Assembly: GCA_958435545.1 (NCBI GenBank)
Contig: CAUBGU010000028.1
Span: 1 to 16,902, forward strand
Length of the DNA stretch: 16,902 nucleotides
Direction of reading: 5' to 3'
From: an uncultured Collinsella sp.
Lineage (GTDB): Bacteria > Actinomycetota > Coriobacteriia > Coriobacteriales > Coriobacteriaceae
The notes below the pieces were generated by a model. That model did not search any database and had not been told where the DNA came from. It saw only the letters and a list, made by a program, of their open reading frames with translations. Each line of letters begins with the position of its first letter. The first letter of the stretch is position 1. Shown here in pieces: positions 6,839 through 14,412 of the stretch. Position numbers and translations under genes: made by a program.

Positions 6839-6938
6839 AAAAGAGAGTGGCAAAGCAAGAACGTGGATGGACGAGAAAAGTGTCCGCAAGTCTCACGGCC
6901 ATCACATCCCACCTGCCAAAGGGATGGGTGAGCGAGCG

Positions 6939-8738
6939 TTACTCCTGCTCGGACTCCTCAGCCTGCTTACGGCTGCGGATGAGGTGCGCCACGCCGATGC
7001 ACAGCACCGCGCCACCAGCGATCCAGGTGAAGGTCACGCCGTTAAGACCGGTGAGCGGGAGGTTGGAGCCCTTCTTGTTCTGGATGGTGACAGGAATGGT
7101 AGCGGCAGTGGCTTTATCCGCTTTAACCATGCCGGAATCTTTGACGGTAGCCTCCAGACTCGCAAGTTTTCCATTTGAATCGTAATTGGGAGCAACAATA
7201 ATGGTAAACGGGGCAATGGTGTTATAGCCTGCCGGAGTAGTGGTCTCAGTGATTTGATACGTACCAGCATCGAGACCCGGAATCTTAACCTCGCCCGTAG
7301 TTTTGTCAGTTTTGAACTCATACGCACTTGCCTCATTAACAAGGCTGCCGTCCGCAGAAAGCCACTTACCGACCAAATTATTGTCCGCATTCTCAAGAAC
7401 CTGGACCTTGAAGCCGGCTTCCAACATCTTCTTCGGATCATTCTGGTCGACCTTGGTGACGTCGAGGGCGAAAGCGTAGTCGGCTACGGTCTTCTCGGTG
7501 GAGGTGCCAGTACCCTCTCCCATGGGGTTGTTGGAGTAGACAAGCTTGACGGTGTTGCGGTTACCATCGACCTCGTAGCTAACATTGCTGGTGAGATGAG
7601 CTTTGTAGGTCACAACTACTTTAGAGTCCTTGTCGACAGCGATGGTGCCGTTGGCATCCTTGACAGCCTTAAGATCCTCGAAGGAAACCCTGAGGAGCTC
7701 GCTATTCTTCTGCGTATCGACTGCCGGCGTCACAGTAGCCTTGAAGCCCTCCTTAACCTCAGTCGTGGTATTGGTTGTGGGGTCGACGATGTAGACATGG
7801 AGGTCCTCGGGGCTGGTGTTGTCCGCCTCCTTCTTATTAACGACAAGGCCCTTGCTCAGTGTATCCTGGAACTCGTACGTGTACTTGGTATAGGAAGCAA
7901 TGTTGTCCGCAACAGTACCGGTCAGCTTGTAGTCGATGTCCTGGCCAATCTGGGAATCGCCAAAGTTAGCCCAATCATTGGACGCGGGATCAGCGGTCTT
8001 GTTCGTGCTGTCTTTGAGAATTTGCTTGTCGACCGTGGGGATGCTGGTCTTCTCGGTAACGACAACGGGATCGCCGCCAACAATGGCAAAGATCGGGGAG
8101 GTGCCAGTGTTCGGCTTGGCCGGATCCGTAAGACCATCAGACACGAAGAGATAATAGCCATCGCCGTAAAGGCCATGATTTTCATTAGGGTTCGGGCGCG
8201 TCCACGACTCGCCCGCCCTAAGTTGTCCCGCAGCGGTCTCCGCCTTAACATTTTCCTTCATGCCTGAAACCGCAGCCGCAATTTCATAAAGCACATTGCC
8301 GGGGGCAACACGCGTACCTTTGCTGCTGGATGCCGTGCTGGCATTACTTTTCACATTTTGAGAAAGCCACTCGGCCACATCCGAAGCAGAGGGATCGTCC
8401 TTGAGCTTCTTGGTAGGTTCTTTCTTCACGAGTTCCTGATACTCGGTAGACCCCGTAATGGCGGTAATCACCTTGGAACCGATATCATCATTTGCCCATT
8501 TAATATCAGAAGCAACCTTGCCCCTGTCCTCCACGTCATCAACTTTTGCCTTGAAGATCTGATATGCCTTGAACGTATTGGTATCAATTTCGTTGGCGGC
8601 CTTTTTAATCGTGATGCTGCCGTCCTGCGTACCCTCAGCAAACGCCATGGTCACCGGGGCCATGACTCCGCCGAAGCTCAGCGCTGCTGTGAGGCCGGCG
8701 GTTACTGCCAGGCGTGCGATGTTCTTGCTCATGCTCAT
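6939..8738 (-). CDS. SpaA-type isopeptide-forming pilin, probable pilus backbone (LPLTG)
   Basis: This is a secreted, sortase-anchored pilin of 599 residues from the chosen start. It has a signal peptide (1-34, ending AFA), an N-terminal domain (about 37-225) and SIPTVDKQILKD, whose K238 is the candidate pilin-motif lysine. A fimbrial D2-type isopeptide domain follows (about 236-410, DYKLTGTV to VYSNNP), then a CnaB/SpaA domain (about 423-556) with predicted K429-N554 isopeptide and E498 (ITETTTPAGY). It ends with LPLTG (560-564), a hydrophobic stretch and a charged tail. The start at 8738 has AGAGGA seven to nine bases upstream. The longer ATG at 8804 has no ribosome site and would put extra residues before the signal peptide. 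It is the last gene of the operon, and base composition is clearly lower in G+C than the next pilin (8401-8460 is 28/60 G+C). Confidence 0.92.
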   Translation of the reverse strand: MSMSKNIARLAVTAGLTAALSFGGVMAPVTMAFAEGTQDGSITIKKAANEIDTNTFKAYQIFKAKVDDVEDRGKVASDIKWANDDIGSKVITAITGSTEYQELVKKEPTKKLKDDPSASDVAEWLSQNVKSNASTASSSKGTRVAPGNVLYEIAAAVSGMKENVKAETAAGQLRAGESWTRPNPNENHGLYGDGYYLFVSDGLTDPAKPNTGTSPIFAIVGGDPVVVTEKTSIPTVDKQILKDSTNKTADPASNDWANFGDSQIGQDIDYKLTGTVADNIASYTKYTYEFQDTLSKGLVVNKKEADNTSPEDLHVYIVDPTTNTTTEVKEGFKATVTPAVDTQKNSELLRVSFEDLKAVKDANGTIAVDKDSKVVVTYKAHLTSNVSYEVDGNRNTVKLVYSNNPMGEGTGTSTEKTVADYAFALDVTKVDQNDPKKMLEAGFKVQVLENADNNLVGKWLSADGSLVNEASAYEFKTDKTTGEVKIPGLDAGTYQITETTTPAGYNTIAPFTIIVAPNYDSNGKLASLEATVKDSGMVKADKATAATIPVTIQNKKGSNLPLTGLNGVTFTWIAGGAVLCIGVAHLIRSRKQAEESEQE

Positions 8739-8821
8739 CTTCTTTTCCTCTGCTTTCTGCTCGAATTCCATTTGATCTAAATCTGTCTGTCTGTGTCTTA
8801 GCATCTGCTTCGCTATGTCTC

Positions 8822-8840
8822 GCCCCGCTCTCTGCGGGGC
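8822..8840 (-). promoter_or_regulatory. Intercistronic hairpin between the two pilin genes
   Basis: GCCCCGC (8822-8828) and GCGGGGC (8834-8840) form a perfect 7-bp stem with a five-base loop, starting 6 bases after the ancillary pilin stop. There is no T-tract, so it is not a standard terminator. A role in mRNA processing or in setting the ratio of ancillary to backbone pilin is possible. Between it and the backbone pilin start lies a short tetranucleotide run (three TCTG units within 8782-8798). Confidence 0.5.
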
Positions 8841-8846
8841 TGCCAG

Positions 8847-10517
8847 CTACTCTTTATGGCTGCCACCTCCCCGCTTGACCAAGAGCGCGACCACGATGAG
8901 CGCAGCTCCGGCGACCGCTGCGGCGGCCGCGGCGTACATTGCCATATCGCCAGTCGAGGGCATAAAGCCTCCGGTGGTAATGCTAGGGGGTGTGCCGGTG
9001 GGCGTGTTGATGAGCGACGCCTCCAGGCTGCCCGTCGACCCGTCCGCGCTGTCGGCGCGCAGGGGCGACTCGGCCGTGATGGTGAGTTTGGGCTTGGCGG
9101 CGGCCACCTGGTCGACGTCCAGGCCCTCGGCCTTGACCGTCACGGAGCGCGTGCCCTCAAAGGCGGTGTAGCCCTTGGGCGCCTTGAGCTCGCGGACCTC
9201 CAGCTTGCCCGAGTCCACGCCCGAGACGGTCACGCGGCCGTCCTCGCCCGTGGTGACGGTGGCCTTGCCATCCGCATCCCACGTGCCGTCGGCCGCCAGC
9301 GTGCGACCACGGTCGTCGGCGATGCTCAGGACCGCCCCGGCAAGCGGCTTGTCGCCGTCGCTGCCGCGCTTGGTGAGCGCGAGATCCCAGGTGTAGGCGC
9401 ACGCATCGTCGCTCGGCGTGCGGGTGAAGCCGGCGTCGCCGGACTGGTCGGCAAAGGGAGAGCGCGGGTAGCGCAGGTAGACCTCGTTGGGGTTGCCCTT
9501 CGCAATGCCGTGGTTGCACGCGCTGTTGAGCGGCGCATTGTACACGGCGACCACGCGGGCGCCCGCGGCAAAGGCGTCGGCCCCGCCGAGCGCGGCGATC
9601 AGGTCGCCGGTGCGCACGGTGAAGGTCTTGCCGTCCGCCGCCACCTTGGTGGCGCACTGGGCCGTGATGTCGGTCCAGCCCTTCGCGGGCTCGGTGCCGG
9701 CGCAGCCGTCCTTGCCGGTCGAGACGGCGTCAAAGCCGCCGTCCGCGCCCGCCGCCACGTACACGCGCATGCTCGCGGCCACCTTGGAGGGGTCGAGCCC
9801 CGCGCTCATGGTGTCGACGAACCGCACCGTATAGGTGTCGTAGGCGGTGAGCCCGGCCGGGACCGTGGCAGAGAGGCGCCAGTACAGGTCGTCGGCGACC
9901 GTGGCGTCGGCGGCCTTCTGCCAGGCGGCGGTGCTGTCCTCCAGCACATGCTTGGCGACCTTGGGGGTCGCCGCCTTGGGCTTGACGGTGACGGCGCTGC
10001 CGCCGACCAGGGCCATGATCGGCGCAGTGCCGACCTCGCCCTGGGCGATGGCGTCGTCGTCGGCGACGATGAGCCAGTAGCCGCAGGGCAGCTCGGCCGC
10101 CGTGCCCGCGTTAAGGGCCACGGGCTCGGCGCCAGAGCTCTGGAGAGAACGAGCGAGCTGTGCGCTCAGCGCGCTCGTAAGGTGGGAATCGGTGTTGAGC
10201 CACTCGGCAGCTTCCTGCGCGGTGGTCTGGGAATTGGGCATGCCGGCGCTGTGCAGCACAGGCAGCGCGGCGTCGCGCACGGCGTCGCTTGCCCAGGCGA
10301 GGTCGGTGGCGATCTTGGCGTCGCTGTCGCCGTCGACGACGTTGGCGCTAAAGATCTGGTAGGCGTCGTAGCTGCTCGCCACGGTGCCGCTCACCGTGAT
10401 GGAACCGGTCGAGGTCGGCGCGGCCTGCGCGGAAGCGGGGAACACAACCGCGCAGGTGCCGATCAGGAGGGCAAGCAGCGCAAACAAGATCGGGAAGGAG
10501 CAAACTTTCTTATTCAC
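8847..10517 (-). CDS. Ancillary SpaA-type pilin, Cys-rich, with MPSTG sorting signal
   Basis: The product is a secreted pilin of 556 residues. I chose the GTG at 10517 (VNKKVCSFPILFALLALL), which has GGGAGG eight bases upstream and yields a clean signal peptide cleaved near ASAQA (29-33). The ATG at 10598 adds 27 unlikely residues inside the adhesin gene. The domain order mirrors the backbone pilin: N-terminal domain, TPKVAKHVLEDST with K189, D2-like domain, CnaB domain (about 378-504: K383, E443, N504), then MPSTG (519-523), a membrane stretch and a basic tail. The mature part has cysteines at 145, 272, 288, 334 and 373, whereas the backbone has none outside its anchor. The Asn of the YSNNP motif is replaced (RYPRSP). 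G+C is very high (9241-9300 is 44/60). The start overlaps the adhesin stop, implying coupled translation. Confidence 0.9.
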   Translation of the reverse strand: MNKKVCSFPILFALLALLIGTCAVVFPASAQAAPTSTGSITVSGTVASSYDAYQIFSANVVDGDSDAKIATDLAWASDAVRDAALPVLHSAGMPNSQTTAQEAAEWLNTDSHLTSALSAQLARSLQSSGAEPVALNAGTAAELPCGYWLIVADDDAIAQGEVGTAPIMALVGGSAVTVKPKAATPKVAKHVLEDSTAAWQKAADATVADDLYWRLSATVPAGLTAYDTYTVRFVDTMSAGLDPSKVAASMRVYVAAGADGGFDAVSTGKDGCAGTEPAKGWTDITAQCATKVAADGKTFTVRTGDLIAALGGADAFAAGARVVAVYNAPLNSACNHGIAKGNPNEVYLRYPRSPFADQSGDAGFTRTPSDDACAYTWDLALTKRGSDGDKPLAGAVLSIADDRGRTLAADGTWDADGKATVTTGEDGRVTVSGVDSGKLEVRELKAPKGYTAFEGTRSVTVKAEGLDVDQVAAAKPKLTITAESPLRADSADGSTGSLEASLINTPTGTPPSITTGGFMPSTGDMAMYAAAAAAVAGAALIVVALLVKRGGGSHKE

Positions 10518-13500
10518 GACGCTCACCTCCCTTCGCATTCGCCTTGCGACGAATGTGCATCCAGGCCGCAGCAGCGCAAAGCACCACCGCGCCGGCAAGG
10601 TACGTCAGAGTGACGCCCGACATACCAGAAAGGGGCAAAGAGGTGGAGTAGGTGTTGGTGAAGGTGGGGGTGGAGGTGTCGGTGGTGGTGGGGGCGGAGG
10701 TGTCGATGAACGTCCGTTCTTCGGCTTTGGGGTCTGCTGTCCAATTGCCTGCGGAGTCAACGGTTCCCTTCTTGTAGGTCACCTTACAGTTGATCTCTCC
10801 TTTTTCGGTGTCATACGTTGGCTCAACCGTGAACTCATAGACCGAGTGGTCGTACGTGTAGTGCGAGAACTGCGAACCGTCGGTTTTCTCGCGCACATAG
10901 TACGTAAAGGTCTTGAAAGAGCCACCCGTGGAGCCATCCGGGTCGTCGGGATTATTCCTGATATCAGAAAGCGAGTACTTGAGCTTAACCCTCTCATTGT
11001 TTTCGTCCATGAACGGAAGCGTCTGCGTTTTCTCAGAACCAGAGGTCACGGCAGTACCGATCATGTTGTTAAATTTGCTGTCTTCCGCAAGCTGAAGTGT
11101 AAACTCCTTCATCTCGCCACCCTCAACGACCTTAGTCGCCTCAGGAGTCCAAGAAACCTCAGGGTCGTACTTGTTGGTGAAGGTTGCCTTGTTGGTGGAG
11201 GTTGCGCTGCTGGAGTCGACGATCGAATAATACCCATTAGCATCTACTGACGCAGTCCTCGACGAGCCAGCTGAACCCCCAGATATCTTAGTCACGTACA
11301 CACCATCAATCGTGTAGTTATGGACATTAAGATTTCTAGTCGCACTCGAATTTCCCTGTATCGGAACAGACATAAGTACAGTCTTGTTGTATTTGACTGT
11401 CACCTTAATCTCATATACAGCACGATCGTATATGACACCAGGAAGATTGCCCGCATTTTCGACCAAGTAGTATGTAATTTCGCCAGTACCATTCTTTAAG
11501 AGCTGCTCGCTAAGCTGTTTACCGTCATGAAGCTGCTCGCTAAGCTTCTCGCTAAGGTCAAAGGCGATGTTGCCAGCGATATTCTTGGCAGATTTGACAA
11601 ACCCGCAGACACCATGGCTGAAATTACCATTATTGTCCCAAGAAGGCGCCTTCGCAGTATCCGAGTCCTTGCGATAAACCGTAAAGGTGAACTCCCCATC
11701 TTTGAGGTCGCGGCCGGCCAACTCCTTGGTCGCCTTCAGCTTAAGGCTCGGGTAGACGTACGCATCCGCAGGCTCGCCTAGGTACAAGTCGCCATTCGAC
11801 ATGATGCCGCCACCATGGTCCCAGGAATAGTTGCCCGTGATGAAAGTTGTCGCTTCATTCTGCGCATCATTCCGCGCTTGAATCGCCGCCTCATCCTTGG
11901 CCATAACACCCGACATAACACCCGAGGTCAGGCCGATGCTATTTTTTACCCCAACAGCACCGTTGGCGGGGATGTTGATAGCTTTTTCAAGTTCGATGCT
12001 TCCCGAGTACCGGGCGTCTCCACCACCAAGCATCTTACCGGTTACCACTGCGACCGGCGTTGTGTGATCCCGCGATGCGAGGAAGAAATCGGCATGACCG
12101 TACTTGCGGAAATCGTCCGAGTTGTATGCATCTATATCTTCATTCTTATTAGTACCCTCAGCACCACCAGCTGAAAGATGGGGCGTACCATCATTACCAC
12201 TGCCATCTTCCCGTTTGTATTCTTTGAAACTCTGATCATTGCCAGCAGACGAATTGCCAAAGATTGCCGTGCCCTCTTTGTTCGTTACCAACGTCTTGCC
12301 CGTGGGGCAGACTGCTACGCCGCCGCCATAGCCGCCAGCGGTATTGCTGCTAATGTACGATTTGTATACAAATAATCTACCAGCGGTCTTTTCCTTACCC
12401 TCATCCGAGTTTCCCTGAACAAAGATACCGCCACCGCCCCAGTCAAAGCGAGACATGCAGTGATTGTTAGTGATATAGACTTTACTATCTTTATTACCGT
12501 TAATCATCGCGTCAACCATCTGGCCCACTCGAATGCCAGCACCCTCAGATCGGAAGCTCACGTTAGAGGCAATAATTCCTCCCGTGATATGCAGCCATGC
12601 CATACCCTCACGGGATTGGTCATTACGCCCGACATCCGTGATATAAACGCCGCCACCAGCTTCTTTAGAATAATTGCCGGTAATCTGGCCACCAGAAATG
12701 GTGACCTGAGCGCCGTTATTGGCAGCAAGCCCAGCGCCGCCATGACAACCCCAACCATCATTACCGCAAAATCTGGCATAGCAATTGTTCGTAATGTAAC
12801 CACCAGAAACGGTCACACTACCGCCCGAAGCCAAGATGCCACCGCCAAGGCCGTTGACAGAATCGCGTGTGTAGTTGCCGGTAATTATGCCACCAGTCAT
12901 CTCGACTGTAGGATGACCCTTAGTAGATTCGTTATTATTCGCCTCGGAGGCATTAACGTAGTCCTCTGCAAAAACGCCAGCACCGCTAGAAGCAGTATTG
13001 CCGGCGATTACACCATTGGTCATTTTAAAAGTTGACCGTTCGCCTTTACGATTTGACACCTTGATGCCGGCGCCAGCACCCGAGTCTCCCGTATCGGCGC
13101 CGCAAATGTAGCCGCCGTTCATGGTGACAGTTGAACCGTTCTCGGCATAGATCAGATTACCGACGTGATCGCCCTGCTTCTGCGTAAGTGTGCCACTCTC
13201 GAGGTTGAAGTGACCACCGTCGAAAAGGTTGACAAGCTTCAAACCATAAGCATTATCGCCGCCGCACGCCACGATGGCACCCTGGATATTAGCCTTATAC
13301 GCCTTAAGAGTCTCGGTTGTACGGGTTCCGTTTGCGACCGATTCGGTTACGTAGTAGATAAGGTTAGCCGGAATGCCATTGGAATCGTAACCCACCAGCT
13401 CGGCTTTCTTGCCGTAATTAGCGGCAGTCAGATTCTGACCCTGGTCACTCAGCGTTTGAGGGCTTCCAATAGGTTGATCCGTTTGAGGGCTTCCAATAGG

Positions 13501-14127
13501 TTGATCATCCGTTGGTTCTTTATCCTTGACGGTCAGCGTTGCGCCGCCGGTTATGTTGAATAGGGGCTGGCTCGGACTTGTATGCTTAATTTTGCAGTCG
13601 TTTAAATACAGCGTGATATTGCTGCCGTTGTTGAGCGTGATCGTCTCGCTGGTCTCGACATCATTCATAAGCTTGAAGCTAGCAACACCGCTTGCATTCG
13701 CCAGTTTTTTCAAGTCGTCAGCTGTTCGTATTTCAGTGGATTCCGTTTTAGTCTGCCCGCCTTCCGCAGCCAGCATTACGGTATTGCCATCCGACAACTC
13801 GCCATCTTCGGCCTGCAGCTTACCTTCAAGCTGACCTTGCTCAACACTATTTGAAGGGTCGGCTTCGCCATCCTCGATCTCGTCACTATTCTGCTTTTCG
13901 GTATCCCCATTGTTGGTGTTTTCTACATCAGTAGACTCAGTTGAGGAATCCTCCGTCACAGTCTTCTCGGTAGGAACCGTCTGGGCATCGTTGGCAATGG
14001 CCTGCGAGATCGGAGGCATGACGAGCGACAGTACCAGGCTCAAAACGGAGGCTCCGCACAAAACGCCTGCCAGTACACGGCGCGTCGCTTTTTTACTCTG
14101 CTTAGTTTTTTCTGAATTCGCTTTCAT
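10510..14127 (-). CDS. Large LPXTG-type beta-helix adhesin with FctA-like isopeptide domains, probable pilus tip protein
   Basis: The 1205-residue product has a long signal peptide (1-45), an acidic Ser/Thr-rich spacer (46-120) and a right-handed beta-helix region (about 130-785). The helix is built from short units such as VEMTGGIITGN and G(A/G)G(I/V/L) turns at about 351, 381, 427, 463, 490, 528, 564, 600 and 771. Two domains resembling the streptococcal FctA/Spy0128 isopeptide fold follow: 793-986 (K801, E890, N985) and 988-1160 (K999, E1080, N1158). A Thr-rich linker, LPLSG (1164-1168), a hydrophobic stretch and a basic tail end the protein. The ATG at 14127 has GGGGAGGAG six bases upstream. 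It is the first gene of the pilus operon, the usual place of a tip adhesin. The ligand is unknown. A 27-base tandem duplication affects residues about 208-225. Confidence 0.9.
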   Translation of the reverse strand: MKANSEKTKQSKKATRRVLAGVLCGASVLSLVLSLVMPPISQAIANDAQTVPTEKTVTEDSSTESTDVENTNNGDTEKQNSDEIEDGEADPSNSVEQGQLEGKLQAEDGELSDGNTVMLAAEGGQTKTESTEIRTADDLKKLANASGVASFKLMNDVETSETITLNNGSNITLYLNDCKIKHTSPSQPLFNITGGATLTVKDKEPTDDQPIGSPQTDQPIGSPQTLSDQGQNLTAANYGKKAELVGYDSNGIPANLIYYVTESVANGTRTTETLKAYKANIQGAIVACGGDNAYGLKLVNLFDGGHFNLESGTLTQKQGDHVGNLIYAENGSTVTMNGGYICGADTGDSGAGAGIKVSNRKGERSTFKMTNGVIAGNTASSGAGVFAEDYVNASEANNNESTKGHPTVEMTGGIITGNYTRDSVNGLGGGILASGGSVTVSGGYITNNCYARFCGNDGWGCHGGAGLAANNGAQVTISGGQITGNYSKEAGGGVYITDVGRNDQSREGMAWLHITGGIIASNVSFRSEGAGIRVGQMVDAMINGNKDSKVYITNNHCMSRFDWGGGGIFVQGNSDEGKEKTAGRLFVYKSYISSNTAGGYGGGVAVCPTGKTLVTNKEGTAIFGNSSAGNDQSFKEYKREDGSGNDGTPHLSAGGAEGTNKNEDIDAYNSDDFRKYGHADFFLASRDHTTPVAVVTGKMLGGGDARYSGSIELEKAINIPANGAVGVKNSIGLTSGVMSGVMAKDEAAIQARNDAQNEATTFITGNYSWDHGGGIMSNGDLYLGEPADAYVYPSLKLKATKELAGRDLKDGEFTFTVYRKDSDTAKAPSWDNNGNFSHGVCGFVKSAKNIAGNIAFDLSEKLSEQLHDGKQLSEQLLKNGTGEITYYLVENAGNLPGVIYDRAVYEIKVTVKYNKTVLMSVPIQGNSSATRNLNVHNYTIDGVYVTKISGGSAGSSRTASVDANGYYSIVDSSSATSTNKATFTNKYDPEVSWTPEATKVVEGGEMKEFTLQLAEDSKFNNMIGTAVTSGSEKTQTLPFMDENNERVKLKYSLSDIRNNPDDPDGSTGGSFKTFTYYVREKTDGSQFSHYTYDHSVYEFTVEPTYDTEKGEINCKVTYKKGTVDSAGNWTADPKAEERTFIDTSAPTTTDTSTPTFTNTYSTSLPLSGMSGVTLTYLAGAVVLCAAAAWMHIRRKANAKGGERRE
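10526..10531 (-). promoter_or_regulatory. Ribosome binding site deciding the GTG start of the ancillary pilin
   Basis: On the minus strand GGGAGG (10531-10526) lies within the last codons of the adhesin gene, eight bases before GTG at 10517-10515. The adhesin TAA (10512-10510) falls just after this GTG, so the two genes overlap by eight bases. This supports the short form of the pilin and translational coupling. Confidence 0.75.
13453..13506. repeat. Perfect 27-base tandem duplication inside the adhesin gene
   Basis: Positions 13453-13479 and 13480-13506 are identical and directly adjacent. The unit keeps the frame and encodes the repeated nine residues DQPIGSPQT on the minus strand (protein residues about 208-225), in a probably exposed segment near the start of the beta-helix. 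Exact identity suggests a recent slippage event. Confidence 0.95.
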
Positions 14128-14181
14128 CGATGTCTCCTCCCCAAGAGACCGCGATCTTGCTCTTTCACTATCAAACGTATC

Positions 14182-14202
14182 TGCGCAATCTGTGATTGCG
14201 CA
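14182..14202. promoter_or_regulatory. Dyad in the leader of the adhesin gene
   Basis: TGCGCAATC (14182-14190) and GATTGCGCA (14194-14202) are perfect inverted arms separated by TGT. The dyad lies 55 bases upstream of the adhesin ATG and just downstream of a possible -10 box, so it could be a regulator site or a short hairpin in the leader. Confidence 0.5.
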
Positions 14203-14216
14203 CGCTTAGTAATACT

Positions 14217-14246
14217 ATTGTAACTATTGTTTAAACATCCGAGCAA
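14217..14246 (-). promoter_or_regulatory. Candidate promoter of the pilus operon
   Basis: On the minus strand TACAAT (14222-14217) matches the -10 consensus at five of six bases, with TTGCTC 18 bases further upstream as a weak -35. Two direct copies of ACTATTGT (14214-14221 and 14223-14230, plus strand) overlap it. The surrounding DNA is A+T-rich (14281-14340 is 21/60 G+C). Other assignments are possible. Confidence 0.3.
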
Positions 14247-14412
14247 CAAAATCGACATTTTTGTAGCCAGTTCTCAATTCTCTTGACATTTACTCAGATT
14301 TGCCTTCGTTTATTCGCTATCTATTTTTGGTTTCTACTGGTAATTTAGTTGACTATCATTTTTTAATGGCATTAGATTTATTTGCACAACATTTTGCTCA
14401 AGAGCAAACATC

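Larger units (their letters stand above)
6426..6938. other. Intergenic gap between the pilin operon end and the regulator gene
   Basis: From the pilin end this gap of 513 bases holds the pilin operon terminator (6799-6838), an Arg-rich open frame without a start (6656-6770), a GC-rich hairpin (6627-6654), and the promoter/operator of the regulator operon (6438-6461). The remainder, about 6465-6620, is of mixed composition. It contains a weak CCCGCG/CGCGGG inverted pair (about 6578-6603) and no credible gene on either strand. Longer frames here, such as plus 6522-7178, run antisense into the pilin gene. Confidence 0.55.

Noticed and set aside
8856..10613. A plus-strand open frame of 585 codons opposite the ancillary pilin
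   Set aside because: It mirrors the high-G+C codon pattern of the pilin, has no family motifs and no ribosome site; the minus-strand protein has a signal peptide, isopeptide domain and sorting signal.
11500..11560. Repeated AGCTGCTCGCTAAG units in the adhesin gene
   Set aside because: Only two imperfect copies encoding a repeated SEQL; within the range of ordinary coding repeats.
14283..14289. A plus-strand TTGACA as a possible -35 box
   Set aside because: No -10 follows at a proper distance and no plus-strand gene lies downstream.
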